Assembly: GCA_023228085.1 (NCBI GenBank)
Contig: JALOBW010000004.1
Span: 4,847-68,846, forward strand
Direction: 5' to 3'
Length of the DNA: 64,000 nt
From: a bacterium
Lineage (GTDB): Bacteria > Patescibacteriota > Minisyncoccia > Minisyncoccales > Minisyncoccaceae
Positions within the stretch are counted from its first letter, which is position 1; the number at the start of each line of letters is the position of its first letter. Below the pieces are notes generated by a model. That model was not told where the DNA came from. It ran no database searches and saw nothing but the letters and a program-made list of their open reading frames with translations. Positions 27,283 to 36,450 of the stretch are shown here, one piece after another. Position numbers and translations under genes: made by a program.

Positions 27283-29376
27283 ATGAATTTTGGCAAGAAA
27301 AATAAAGCAGAAGTTACTATTTCTATTTTGTGTTTTAATAGGCTAAATGCAACCAAAGATTGTGTTAATAGCATATTGCAATCTAAAACCAAATATGACT
27401 ACAACATTATCCTTACTGACAATGGAAGCTATGACAAGGCAAATAAAGACTTTCTAATTGAAACTTACAAGAATAATGAGAATATTGCACTACTATTGCA
27501 CAATGGCAACATGGGATTTATAGATGGCCACAGAAAGGCATTGGAAATAGCAACTGGAAAATACTTTCTATTACTAAACAATGATATCATTGTATATGAT
27601 GGATGGTTAGATGATTTAGTAGATAAAATTAAAAAAGATAAAAATGCAAAAGCAGTAGGAGTACACCCATGCAAGCTTGATAATAATGGCGTTGGAGGCA
27701 TAGTATCTAAAACAGACTTTGACTATGTGGAAGGTGACTGCCTAATGGTAGAGACTGAATTTATAAAAGAATTTGGTCTATTTTCTCCAAAACTATACTT
27801 TATATATTATGAAGATTCAGATTTATGTTTAAGGCTAAAAGAACATAACTATGGAGTAGCTTATTGTGATACCAACAAAATAGTCCACATTCCAATGGTC
27901 AAAGCAATAAATACAAGTAAGGATAAAACAAGGCATGTTCATGACAACCAAGAATATTTCAAAAAGAGATGGGGATACTATCTAAAACATAAAACATTTA
28001 AAAATGCTAAATATATTATCAAGAGAAAACATGCGATAGGAGACACCTTATATACTCTACCTATTGCAAAGACATTAAAGGAATTAAATCCTTCTTGTAA
28101 TATACTACTAGAGACAGATTGCCCTCAAATAGCAAAAATAATTCCCTATATAGATTCAACAATAGACACTGGGAGCATTAGCTATGATGGATATAATGTA
28201 TTAGACTGTGATTTTGCACATGAAAATAACCCAATGACTCCTATATATGAAGCCTTTTGGAAAAGCATTGGCATAAAAGTAAATAGCATAACTCCAGATA
28301 TCCCAATAAACAATGATGTTAATGCTAAATTAAAAGATAAATACAACTTCCCATACATAATAGCTCACTGGGGTCCATCATTTGGATGGGATGGAAGGAA
28401 TGTTGACAAGGAAACTATTGACTGTATAAGTAAGCTAATTAAAAATGAAGGTCTAAAGATAATAGAAGTTGGAACTTCAAAGAATTCTAAATACTCTGAC
28501 TATGTATTGTTGAATCAAGAGTGGGATGTTGATATAGAACTTGTAAGGAATAGTGCTGGGTTTATAGGAATAGATAGTAGTATTATGCATATTGCTCAAG
28601 CACTAGGAACAAAGGGATCTGCCATATTTGGATGTGTAGATCCAAAAACAAGGCTAACTGAAAATAGTTCTATTATTGAATATACGGCAGATGCAGTATG
28701 TAAATTCTGTTGGAATAAATCTGAACCACCAAAGACATTTATACAATGCAGAAGGGGAGACAATATTTGCATTAAAAATATAAATCCAATCCAATTTGCA
28801 GGAATAGCAGTAAAACATATAACCGGCAAAAAGATGAGCAAATTGTTTATAAACAAAAATAATATTAAACTTGAGAACTTAAAAGTAGATTGGGGATGTG
28901 GGTTTAGAAAGGAAAAAGGGTATGTTGGAATCGACATACAAGATTATGACAATGTTGATATTGTTTGTGATGTTATGGACGTTGATAAACAGAAGCTTCC
29001 CAAAGGGTCATGCATAGAAATAAGGTCATTGCACTTTATAGAGCATCATACATATAAAAATGTAATAAAAATACTAAAGGAATGGAAAGAATTGTTGGCT
29101 AATGAAGGAGTTGTTAGAATATTCTTCCCAGACATGTCTATGCTATCAAGAAAAACCAATGATGCAAGAATGCTAGACTTTTCATTAGGCCAATGGCAAA
29201 ATCAATATGATGTCCATAAGAGTTGGTGGACACAGGATTTAATGGTTAAATTTCTTGAAGAAGTAGGATTTAAAAATGTAAAAGCAATACCATATACTGG
29301 GCCTTTGCATACAGTTACTAATATGGTAAATAGAAAAGAAATATGCTGCACTTCGGGAGTGGAAGGAGAAAAATAA
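27283..29376 (+). CDS. Three-domain GT2, GT9-like and methyltransferase protein
   Basis: The 697-aa product fuses three enzymes. Residues about 8-235 are a family 2 glycosyltransferase: VTISILCFNRLNATKDCV, DNGSYD and LLLNNDIIVYDGW (DxD-like). Residues about 245-515 are GT9-like: RKHAIGDTLYTLPIAKTL and FIGIDSSIMHIAQALG. Residues about 530-690 are a SAM methyltransferase-like domain with DWGCGFRKEKGYVGID and IRSLHFIEH, as in GT-linked methyltransferases. It would add sugars in sequence and cap by methylation. The ribosome site is weak. The stop overlaps the next start (TAATG). Confidence 0.75.
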   Translation: MNFGKKNKAEVTISILCFNRLNATKDCVNSILQSKTKYDYNIILTDNGSYDKANKDFLIETYKNNENIALLLHNGNMGFIDGHRKALEIATGKYFLLLNNDIIVYDGWLDDLVDKIKKDKNAKAVGVHPCKLDNNGVGGIVSKTDFDYVEGDCLMVETEFIKEFGLFSPKLYFIYYEDSDLCLRLKEHNYGVAYCDTNKIVHIPMVKAINTSKDKTRHVHDNQEYFKKRWGYYLKHKTFKNAKYIIKRKHAIGDTLYTLPIAKTLKELNPSCNILLETDCPQIAKIIPYIDSTIDTGSISYDGYNVLDCDFAHENNPMTPIYEAFWKSIGIKVNSITPDIPINNDVNAKLKDKYNFPYIIAHWGPSFGWDGRNVDKETIDCISKLIKNEGLKIIEVGTSKNSKYSDYVLLNQEWDVDIELVRNSAGFIGIDSSIMHIAQALGTKGSAIFGCVDPKTRLTENSSIIEYTADAVCKFCWNKSEPPKTFIQCRRGDNICIKNINPIQFAGIAVKHITGKKMSKLFINKNNIKLENLKVDWGCGFRKEKGYVGIDIQDYDNVDIVCDVMDVDKQKLPKGSCIEIRSLHFIEHHTYKNVIKILKEWKELLANEGVVRIFFPDMSMLSRKTNDARMLDFSLGQWQNQYDVHKSWWTQDLMVKFLEEVGFKNVKAIPYTGPLHTVTNMVNRKEICCTSGVEGEK

Positions 29377-30071
29377 TGACAAGTATTGATTTTTATCAAC
29401 CAGCCTATTCCCCAAATGGGGAGTTCTTAAAGAAAGTTTGCCCATTCTTCTACCATTTTTGGTGTGATTCTTTGTGGCACAATGCAGTTCCAAAAGATAC
29501 TGCTGGGCTATCTTATTTAGACATAGGATGTGCTGATGGACTATATCTACTTAGGTTTATGCAAAGAGGTGGCAAATCAGCCTGCGGAGTTGATCCAAAA
29601 ATTAAGGCTAGTGGATTTGAATATTTAAAAGAACTATATAATCCCATTCAATATATTGGAATAGAAGGATGTGTTAATAAGGAAGGAAATATAATACCAG
29701 ATGTTGAACCAGCAAATATAGTAAATTGCATGAACATGATTGAATACACTGACGATCCATATAAATGCTTAGAAACCCTGTTAAACAAAACAATAGATAG
29801 GCTAATAGTAACTGTAGATATGGGGCCAAAGACAGGATATTCAAATAAACTTAATCAATGGTTATTTAATAAAAATGAATTTGTAAGCAAAATACCTTAT
29901 CCATTTATAGTGTGGGAAGAGAATGATTTAACATATCCTCAAATAGCATGTGTAGTTGTTAATAAAACAAATGCAATACAGCCTATGCCCCCTGGGGCAA
30001 TACATTGTTCAACGGATATTACTGAAACTCAAAAGTATTACCTTGAATCAATCGAAGTAGGAAATAAATAA
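29376..30071 (+). CDS. Class I SAM methyltransferase
   Basis: The 231-aa product carries SYLDIGCADGLYLLRF near residue 40 (motif I, SAM loop), CGVDPK (motif II acidic residue) and NCMNMIEYTDD. The ATG at 29376 is chosen because GGAAGGAG lies 7 nt before it and it forms TAATG with the previous stop. It likely methylates a sugar or small molecule within the glycan cassette. Confidence 0.7.
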   Translation: MTSIDFYQPAYSPNGEFLKKVCPFFYHFWCDSLWHNAVPKDTAGLSYLDIGCADGLYLLRFMQRGGKSACGVDPKIKASGFEYLKELYNPIQYIGIEGCVNKEGNIIPDVEPANIVNCMNMIEYTDDPYKCLETLLNKTIDRLIVTVDMGPKTGYSNKLNQWLFNKNEFVSKIPYPFIVWEENDLTYPQIACVVVNKTNAIQPMPPGAIHCSTDITETQKYYLESIEVGNK

Positions 30072-30838
30072 TGCTACCAGAACAATGCCAATTTATAGTT
30101 CTTGCTGGAGTAAATAAATGTGGAACTTCATCTTTGGCTTATGCACTAAAAAAACATCCAAATATATATCTAGCAAATGGTAAAGAGCCAGCATTCTTTG
30201 TAGAGGATAGGTTTTTTGATTCACAGGGCAAGGTCAATGAAGTTGACTTAAGTAATTACCATTTCTATGTATATAAGTTCTTTGAGAGTGTAACACATTA
30301 CCTTGATGCTTCTACGATATATTCTGGATTCCCAAAATGTATGAAGAGGATAATGGAATATAGATCAGATGCTAAAATAGTTATTGTATTTAGAAATCCA
30401 ATAAATAGAGCATATTCTGCATGGTGGCATTTTGCAAGTGACGGGAAATCAGAAAAACATTCATTCCATGATGCAATAATTAACGAAGCAAAGTACTGTA
30501 TGGAAGCAAAAGACTTAGGATATTCCCTCAGATCTTATGTATCAAGAGGATTTTATTCCAATACCATAAGGATGATTTGGAGATACTTTGATAAATCACA
30601 AGTATTGCCAATAAAATTTGAGAGCATGGTTGCAAACAAACAAGAAACTTTAAATAGTATATTTAACTTTATAGGAGTAGAGCAGGTAGAATTAGAATTT
30701 GGGCATAAGTTGAAAAGTGCCTATCCTTGCCCGATGAGCGATGAAGACAAGGAATATTTAAAATATGTTTATGAATACTCAATAAAAGATTTAGAAAGAA
30801 TGTTGAGTTGGGACTGTAGTGATTGGCTATCAACTTAA
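30071..30838 (+). CDS. PAPS-dependent sulfotransferase
   Basis: The 255-aa product has both PAPS-binding motifs of the Sulfotransfer_1/heparan-type family: AGVNKCGTSSLAYAL (residues 12-26, 5'-phosphosulfate loop) and VIVFRNPINRAYSAWWH near 100-118 (3'-phosphate site). HPNIYLANGKEPAFF between them is typical. It would transfer sulfate from PAPS to a hydroxyl, most likely on a sugar given the neighbouring glycosyltransferases. The host must supply PAPS. Confidence 0.82.
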   Translation: MLPEQCQFIVLAGVNKCGTSSLAYALKKHPNIYLANGKEPAFFVEDRFFDSQGKVNEVDLSNYHFYVYKFFESVTHYLDASTIYSGFPKCMKRIMEYRSDAKIVIVFRNPINRAYSAWWHFASDGKSEKHSFHDAIINEAKYCMEAKDLGYSLRSYVSRGFYSNTIRMIWRYFDKSQVLPIKFESMVANKQETLNSIFNFIGVEQVELEFGHKLKSAYPCPMSDEDKEYLKYVYEYSIKDLERMLSWDCSDWLST

Positions 30839-30859
30839 TATCAAGAGAGGTCATTGAAG

Positions 30860-31492
30860 ATGATAACGGAAAAGCTATTAAGATGTTCTATTAAATCAGC
30901 AGAATTAGAGCAATCAAGAATCAACGAAAAAGTAATGGGAATAGGAGGATTTACTTCTAACAAAGTAAGGCATTTTTTGAACAATATCTGTGGTGTACTA
31001 CCATTCCACTATCTAGAAGTTGGAACCCATCATGGCTCAACAATAATAGCAGCTTCATTTAGGAATCATGGTAAATATACAGGAATAGATGATTTTTCAC
31101 AGTTTCAGGGAAGGGAGAAGGTCCTCTTTGATAACATAAATCAATTTAATGGACTATGCAATATTAAATTTATCAATGGGAACTCTTTTAGTAAAGAAGT
31201 TATTGACCAAATAGACAATAATAGCATAGAAGTATATTTCTATGATGGAGACCATTCCTATGAATCGCAATATAAAGCACTTGTTGATTATATTGGTAAG
31301 ATGAATAAAAAGTTCTGCTTTATAGTTGATGACTGGAATTGGGAAGGCCCAAGAAATGGAACCAATGATGCTATTAGCTTCCTTGAATTAAAAACAGTAT
31401 ATAAAGAAGAGTTATTTACCCCAAATTATGAAAATGGAAGGGCAGATAGCTGGTGGAACGGACTGGGAATATTTATATTGGAGAGACAATAG
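30860..31492 (+). CDS. SAM methyltransferase (Methyltransf_24-like)
   Basis: The 210-aa product has HYLEVGTHHGSTIIAA (SAM-binding loop), YTGIDDF, VYFYDGDHSYESQ and FIVDDWNWEGPRNG. These features are shared with cephalosporin-hydroxylase/Methyltransf_24-like enzymes often found in glycan clusters. ATG 30860 is preferred over the TTG at 30854 on spacing to GAGAGG. Confidence 0.7.
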   Translation: MITEKLLRCSIKSAELEQSRINEKVMGIGGFTSNKVRHFLNNICGVLPFHYLEVGTHHGSTIIAASFRNHGKYTGIDDFSQFQGREKVLFDNINQFNGLCNIKFINGNSFSKEVIDQIDNNSIEVYFYDGDHSYESQYKALVDYIGKMNKKFCFIVDDWNWEGPRNGTNDAISFLELKTVYKEELFTPNYENGRADSWWNGLGIFILERQ

Positions 31493-31494
31493 AC

Positions 31495-32292
31495 ATGGCC
31501 AAACTAGGAGGATCAATATTTACACATAACTGCATTAAGTATGATTATTGCTTTAAAGAATCTATTAGAAGCCTATGTGGAGTTTGCGATGAAGTTGTAT
31601 GCTTAGACGCTGAAAGTGATGATGGAACACTTGAAGAGCTTAAAGTATTACGAGGTGAACTGCCAAATCTAAAAATAATACAAGATAAATGGGAACAGCA
31701 CATAGAAGGAAGCCCTGGATATGACAGGCTTTGCATATTAGCAAACAAGGCAAGGGAGGAATTAAGCACTGAATGGCATTTCATGCTTCAGGCAGATGAA
31801 GTTATACATGAAAGTTCTCATGATCATATAAGAGAATTTATTGATAGCCCAAATATTAGTTCAGTTGTTTGCTTGAGATATAATATATATGGAGACTTTG
31901 ATCATTATGTTAAATTAACTAGTGCAAAGAAGCCATGTGGAGACTTTATAGTCAGATTAGCAAGAAAGTCATGCCGAGTAGTTGGAGACGCAGAGTCTAT
32001 AATGATGCATCCTGTAGTATATAGAGATGAACCGCAGTCAGCTATAAAAATATTTCACTATGGAATGGTAAGACATCCATATATTTTTGTTGACAAAGTA
32101 ATAGATATGCAAAAATGGTTTTTTGGAGTTCCAGATTATAGATTTGTTCAATACAAATCAGATGGAAATAGGTGGAATCCATTAGACATCATACCAAAAG
32201 AAGAACTTAATGCCCTTAAAATTAACCATCCAAGCATAGTTTCTAATTGGATAGAAAAGAGAAGATCTTTTTATAACATAAATATGGTATAA
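31495..32292 (+). CDS. Glycosyltransferase family 2-like protein
   Basis: The 265-aa product has a GT-A fold pattern: GSIFTHNCIKYDYCFKESI, then VVCLDAESDDGTLE and LQADEVIHE (DxD-like, here QADE). The C-terminal half contains FIVRLARKS and HYGMVRHPYIF. It resembles TPR-less glycosyltransferases acting on surface sugars. ATG 31495 follows GGAGAG. It ends the carbohydrate cassette. Confidence 0.65.
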   Translation: MAKLGGSIFTHNCIKYDYCFKESIRSLCGVCDEVVCLDAESDDGTLEELKVLRGELPNLKIIQDKWEQHIEGSPGYDRLCILANKAREELSTEWHFMLQADEVIHESSHDHIREFIDSPNISSVVCLRYNIYGDFDHYVKLTSAKKPCGDFIVRLARKSCRVVGDAESIMMHPVVYRDEPQSAIKIFHYGMVRHPYIFVDKVIDMQKWFFGVPDYRFVQYKSDGNRWNPLDIIPKEELNALKINHPSIVSNWIEKRRSFYNINMV

Positions 32293-32293
32293 T
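32285..32293 (+). promoter_or_regulatory. Extended -10 promoter
   Basis: TGG followed directly by TATAAT (32288-32293) is an extended -10 element (TGnTATAAT). No good -35 box is seen at the usual distance. ATGA follows 6 nt later, at 32300, as at the other promoters here. It lies at the end of the glycosyltransferase gene and would drive the secreted-protein genes. Confidence 0.5.
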
Positions 32294-32344
32294 TAAAATA
32301 TGACTATAACTTAACATTATATAAACCTACTAAAAGGAAACATT

Positions 32345-32494
32345 ATGCCGTGGAAAAGCAAAAAACAAATGGCCTGGGGAAATTCAAAATCCGGGAGAGA
32401 ATCTATGGGAGAAAAGAAAGTAAGTGAATTTAATAAGGCTACTAAGGGCAAGAAATTGCCTAAAAAAATTAAAAAAACAAAGAAAGGCAAATAA
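32345..32494 (+). CDS. Small Lys-rich phage protein, 49 aa
   Basis: It begins MPWKSKKQMAWG and ends in a Lys-rich tail with KATKGKKLPKKIKK. This matches a short basic protein family common in tailed phages (MPYKSKxQ... WDKASKGKKLPxK). AAAAGGA lies 5 nt upstream. A virion or DNA-binding role is usual speculation; unknown here. Confidence 0.55.
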   Translation: MPWKSKKQMAWGNSKSGRESMGEKKVSEFNKATKGKKLPKKIKKTKKGK

Positions 32495-32495
32495 T

Positions 32496-32846
32496 ATGAA
32501 AAAGGTATTTTTAGCATCAATGCTTATAATGTCAATTTGTGGAATAGCATATTCATCAGTTTTCCTTGAATGCAATCCAATACCTCAAAGCCAAAATGAT
32601 CCAAGCAATCTAGTGGATCATTACATTATAACCATAGATGGGTTAAGCAACATTGTATTGCCAATAAAGGATGAAACTGCTTGCACTGCAAAGTTTAAAT
32701 ATGAGTTAACCGGGATATCACTTGGAGATCATTCTATTTTCATTAAGACTGTTAATTATTTTGGGGTTGAAAGCGACCCTTTCGAGTTCTCTTGTCCTGT
32801 AGAGAAACCGGACTCTCCTTCTGGCGTAAAGATAGTGGCAGAATAA
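32496..32846 (+). CDS. Secreted protein with Ig/Fn3-like pattern
   Basis: The 116-aa product has a signal peptide (MKKVFLASMLIMSICGIAYS, likely cut near residue 20). The mature part is beta-rich with three Cys residues and ends PDSPSGVKIVAE, similar to a fibronectin-type edge. ATG 32496 has AAAGG upstream and avoids a long overlap with the preceding gene. Likely exported to the host envelope. Confidence 0.55.
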   Translation: MKKVFLASMLIMSICGIAYSSVFLECNPIPQSQNDPSNLVDHYIITIDGLSNIVLPIKDETACTAKFKYELTGISLGDHSIFIKTVNYFGVESDPFEFSCPVEKPDSPSGVKIVAE

Positions 32847-32870
32847 AAGAGATAAGGGAATTTGAATATT

Positions 32871-32993
32871 ATGTTGTTAATGAATAAAACTTTAAAATAT
32901 ACCAAAGATTGTGGATTCGTTTTAATTGGAGTTCTCTGGTATTTTTTAAGAAATATTTCAGGTAATAATTACTTTGGTTGGAATGGAGATTGA
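32871..32993 (+). CDS. Small membrane protein, 40 aa
   Basis: One hydrophobic stretch (CGFVLIGVLWYFL) lies in the middle of this 40-aa frame. The ribosome site is only AAGGG at long spacing. It fills the gap before the large secreted protein. Could be spurious. Confidence 0.3.
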   Translation: MLLMNKTLKYTKDCGFVLIGVLWYFLRNISGNNYFGWNGD

Positions 32994-33002
32994 GAGGATA
33001 GC

Positions 33003-36000
33003 ATGAACAGGCTTTCACAGACCAATATCGTGATACTTTTCTCCGTTATTGCTATCCTCTCAATTTGCTCTATTGGATATCCAGAAGATTACTGGGTATA
33101 TGTCACTACTACAGATGATTATTCCTCTTCTGAAGGGTCTAACTCTCAAAAAGGTGACATGGTTGATGCTATACCTGCAAGCATCTATACTCCGACAACC
33201 GAAGAAAAGAAATTGTGGGCTATTTTTAAAGTGTCTGGAACGACAAAAGAAGAACTTGAATTTTACAAACAGCCTGGCTATAAGTCAGTTGACACTTCAA
33301 AAGGATATAGCTGGTACAGAAAACACAAACTCGACATAAAATCTCTTGGATTAGAAACAAAGGGAGTTAGAGAAGGAACTTTTAATTGGTCGTACGTAAA
33401 ATCCAAAATATCTGAAAAAACCAATACTGATTTAGCACAATGGAGAGACAATCATAATTATCAAGTAAAAATAGATTACTGGATGTCATATCTTAAGGTA
33501 TTTGAAACAGTTAAAGCATGGGCTACTTCTACAGTAGTTAAGACTGTTAATAAAACAAGTGGTGATTACAATACTCTGACCCTTTGGGAGGATGCAACTG
33601 ACAATGATTCCCTAATTACAGCAGACGAAATTAGAGTAGCCGAATGCTATGATGATTTGAATAATGGTATTTTAGACGACAGAACAGCCTTTAGTATAAC
33701 TGGAACATACATAGATTCTACTCATTACCGTGATGTCTATGCTCCTTCTGGACAGAGGCATAATGGCATAGAAGATAACTCTGCAAATCCTTCTGGTTTC
33801 TGTATTGACCCATCAACTAATGGAAGTGTAATTATAATTTATGAAAGTTATATTAGATTTCATGACATCCGTATTAAAGGCTGGGGGAATGACGGGTATG
33901 GATATACAAGTGCCATTTCGGTTCAAGAAGGAAATTATGTAAGAATTTATAACAATCTAATTTACAAGCCAAATGGTGGGAACGATAGAGGATATAGGGG
34001 AATTTATTTTGCAGATGTACCAAATTATCTTTACATTTACAACAATGCTATTATCAATGTATCAGGTAAAAGTGGATATCATGCTTATGGAATTGGATCT
34101 TATAATGATAACAATGTTTACATAATTGGTAATTCAATTTATAACATTACAGGGTCAAGCGGATCCAGTGCCTATGGCATCCTTTCTGGAAGCACGAAGC
34201 ATGTAGTATCGAACAATATAGTAATTACTTGCACCACAGCTTGTTTTTCTGGAACTTGTGCAGCTTCCTCAAATAACAATATGTCATCTGATACAAGTTC
34301 ACCTGGAGCTGCTGGAATCGACAATGAAACAACTGGTGAATTTACTTCTGTAACTGCTGACTCAGTTGATGTTCACCTTGCTGCCGATGCAAATGCTATT
34401 GAAGCTGGATTAGATGCTTCTTCAACTTTAGGATGCACCGCAAGCTCAACTTGTATTGACTATGTATATAATATAAGACCACAAAGAACTAACTGGGACA
34501 TGGGATGCCATGAAAAACCACCCGTTCCTACTCCAACACTAACTATAACAGCAACTGCTACAGCTACAATTACAAGAACTCCAACTTTAACAATTACAAG
34601 AACTCCAACCATTACAGTCACAGCAACAGATACCATGACTCCAACTTTGTCTGCAACTCCTACAATGACTCTTACATTGTCTAATACTCCTACAATGACT
34701 GTGACTGAAACCATTACAGCAACTCCTTCATATACAGCAACACCTACAGCAACTTGTGTTGAACCTGATAATAGAATCAGAATTGGATTAAATGCTAATT
34801 GTGATTATGCTGGTGGATGGGAAGATACTCATGTTGATAAGCAAAATCCAAATACAAATTATGGAAATGACGAAACAATGGAAGTTCAAACTGTTGCAAT
34901 GCAAAATGCAGCATATGTTCATTTCAGATTTAATACTGGAGACTTATATAACTATGTAGATATTACTTCTGCACGTCTTTGGGTTTACATTACAACAGCA
35001 AGTTCATTGTTGCCATATAGCCCAGAATTATATGCTTTAAACCAAGCATGGGTCGAATTACAAGACACCTTTAATATTTACTCAACTGGAAATTCATGGA
35101 CAGGTTCTGATGGTGGGAATCAGGACAAAGGTGATTCATATGGTTCAGGGACTTGGTATGCTGGTCCCAAATGGAGAGTAATGGAATTAAATGCTGCATG
35201 TATTGCTCAATTAGAATCATCTGCTGGAACTGGTAATTCAATCGACTTTTTCCTAACAGATGAAGCTGTATTTGGCTCAAATTATACAATGGCAAGTAGT
35301 GAAAATACCGATGACTCACGAAGACCTTATGTAGAGATTTGCTACCATACTTATATAACACCAACACAAACTTTAACTCCTACAATGACCTTAACATCTA
35401 CCTTAACACAAACACCAACACTTTCAGCTACTATAACACAGACAATTACCATTACTCCAGCAACCCCAACGAATACCATGACTCCTACATTATCAAATAC
35501 TCCTACTCAAACGGTTACAGCAACCCAAACACAAACTGCCACTGTCACAGCAACTGCAACTGAAACTCCAGTTCCTACCTGTGGCTCTCATTCAAGAGCA
35601 AGATTTGGGGATGGCTCATTCTGTGAATTTGTGGACTGGGCAGATACTTATGTTGATTTCTCACACCCTACTGCAAACTATGGAACTGATTCTAATTTAT
35701 GGATAGACCCAGATGGAGCAAATACAAGATATACGCACATCAGGTCTAATATTAGAGCAATCTATCCAGCAACAATAAGTTCAGCAAGGTTATATTTTTA
35801 TGTATCAGACACTAACTCACAGGAAATGAATTTAATAACTAAAATATTGAGTTCTGATAATTCAAAGCAATTCAGTGAAATACAAGACACATGGAGACTA
35901 TATGAAACTGGTCATTCATGGGAGAACGAAGATGGTGGAATGAGTGATGCTGGTGATACCATATCAAGCACATGGTGGGGCAATGTAACTGGATGGCAAT

Positions 36001-36392
36001 TTATAGAATTCAATGTAACCGGAATTACTTATTTAACTACTCAAATGAATGCCAATACCCCATGCCAATTTATTATCTACTCCTCTTCTGGTAAAAGGCA
36101 ACTTGTTAGTTCTGATGGAACTGATTTAAATAGGCCATACTTAGAAATTTGCTATGACCCAATGCCAACTCCAACTGCTACAGCTACAGCTACAGCTACA
36201 CAAACTGCCACTGCTACACAAACTGCCACACAAACAAGTACATTAACTCCAACTAATACACAAACACCAACACTAACAATAACTAGGACCCCAACCGTAT
36301 CTCCAACTGAATGTGATGGGTATATAATAGAAGAAAAGCCAGGGTCTGGAATAATTCATTCATTACAAAAGAGAAGTAGTATGAAGCAATAA
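33003..36392 (+). CDS. Exported beta-helix/DNRLRE protein with mucin-like Thr repeats
   Basis: The 1129-aa product has a signal peptide at residues 1-27. Residues about 170-490 are beta-helix-like (repeated YNN, IYNNA turns). Three Thr/Pro-rich linkers lie at about 503-589, 784-857 and 1053-1102 (TPT, TITRTPT, TATAT). Between them are two paralogous DNRLRE-like domains, marked by DTHVDKQNPNTNYG and DTYVDFSHPTANYG and each ending RPYxEICY. A receptor-binding, spike or host-surface protein is likely. The Thr linkers are typical O-glycosylation targets and the glycan cassette ends just upstream. A signal peptide is unusual for a virion protein. Confidence 0.65.
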   Translation: MNRLSQTNIVILFSVIAILSICSIGYPEDYWVYVTTTDDYSSSEGSNSQKGDMVDAIPASIYTPTTEEKKLWAIFKVSGTTKEELEFYKQPGYKSVDTSKGYSWYRKHKLDIKSLGLETKGVREGTFNWSYVKSKISEKTNTDLAQWRDNHNYQVKIDYWMSYLKVFETVKAWATSTVVKTVNKTSGDYNTLTLWEDATDNDSLITADEIRVAECYDDLNNGILDDRTAFSITGTYIDSTHYRDVYAPSGQRHNGIEDNSANPSGFCIDPSTNGSVIIIYESYIRFHDIRIKGWGNDGYGYTSAISVQEGNYVRIYNNLIYKPNGGNDRGYRGIYFADVPNYLYIYNNAIINVSGKSGYHAYGIGSYNDNNVYIIGNSIYNITGSSGSSAYGILSGSTKHVVSNNIVITCTTACFSGTCAASSNNNMSSDTSSPGAAGIDNETTGEFTSVTADSVDVHLAADANAIEAGLDASSTLGCTASSTCIDYVYNIRPQRTNWDMGCHEKPPVPTPTLTITATATATITRTPTLTITRTPTITVTATDTMTPTLSATPTMTLTLSNTPTMTVTETITATPSYTATPTATCVEPDNRIRIGLNANCDYAGGWEDTHVDKQNPNTNYGNDETMEVQTVAMQNAAYVHFRFNTGDLYNYVDITSARLWVYITTASSLLPYSPELYALNQAWVELQDTFNIYSTGNSWTGSDGGNQDKGDSYGSGTWYAGPKWRVMELNAACIAQLESSAGTGNSIDFFLTDEAVFGSNYTMASSENTDDSRRPYVEICYHTYITPTQTLTPTMTLTSTLTQTPTLSATITQTITITPATPTNTMTPTLSNTPTQTVTATQTQTATVTATATETPVPTCGSHSRARFGDGSFCEFVDWADTYVDFSHPTANYGTDSNLWIDPDGANTRYTHIRSNIRAIYPATISSARLYFYVSDTNSQEMNLITKILSSDNSKQFSEIQDTWRLYETGHSWENEDGGMSDAGDTISSTWWGNVTGWQFIEFNVTGITYLTTQMNANTPCQFIIYSSSGKRQLVSSDGTDLNRPYLEICYDPMPTPTATATATATQTATATQTATQTSTLTPTNTQTPTLTITRTPTVSPTECDGYIIEEKPGSGIIHSLQKRSSMKQ

Positions 36393-36393
36393 A

Positions 36394-36422
36394 TTGATTT
36401 AAAGTATAATTTAACTTATAAT
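36394..36422 (+). promoter_or_regulatory. Sigma-70-type promoter
   Basis: TTGATT (36394-36399), 17-nt spacer and TATAAT (36417-36422), starting 2 nt after the stop of the large secreted protein. ATGA lies 6 nt further on, at 36429, opening a ten-codon frame that overlaps the next start. Confidence 0.65.
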
Positions 36423-36450
36423 ATAAACATGAGATATACGGAGATGTACC

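Noticed and set aside
34512..36310. Low-complexity AC-rich DNA as a tandem repeat array
   Set aside because: The repeats follow the codon frame of the Thr/Pro linkers of the 1129-aa protein, so they are coding repeats, not a separate satellite.
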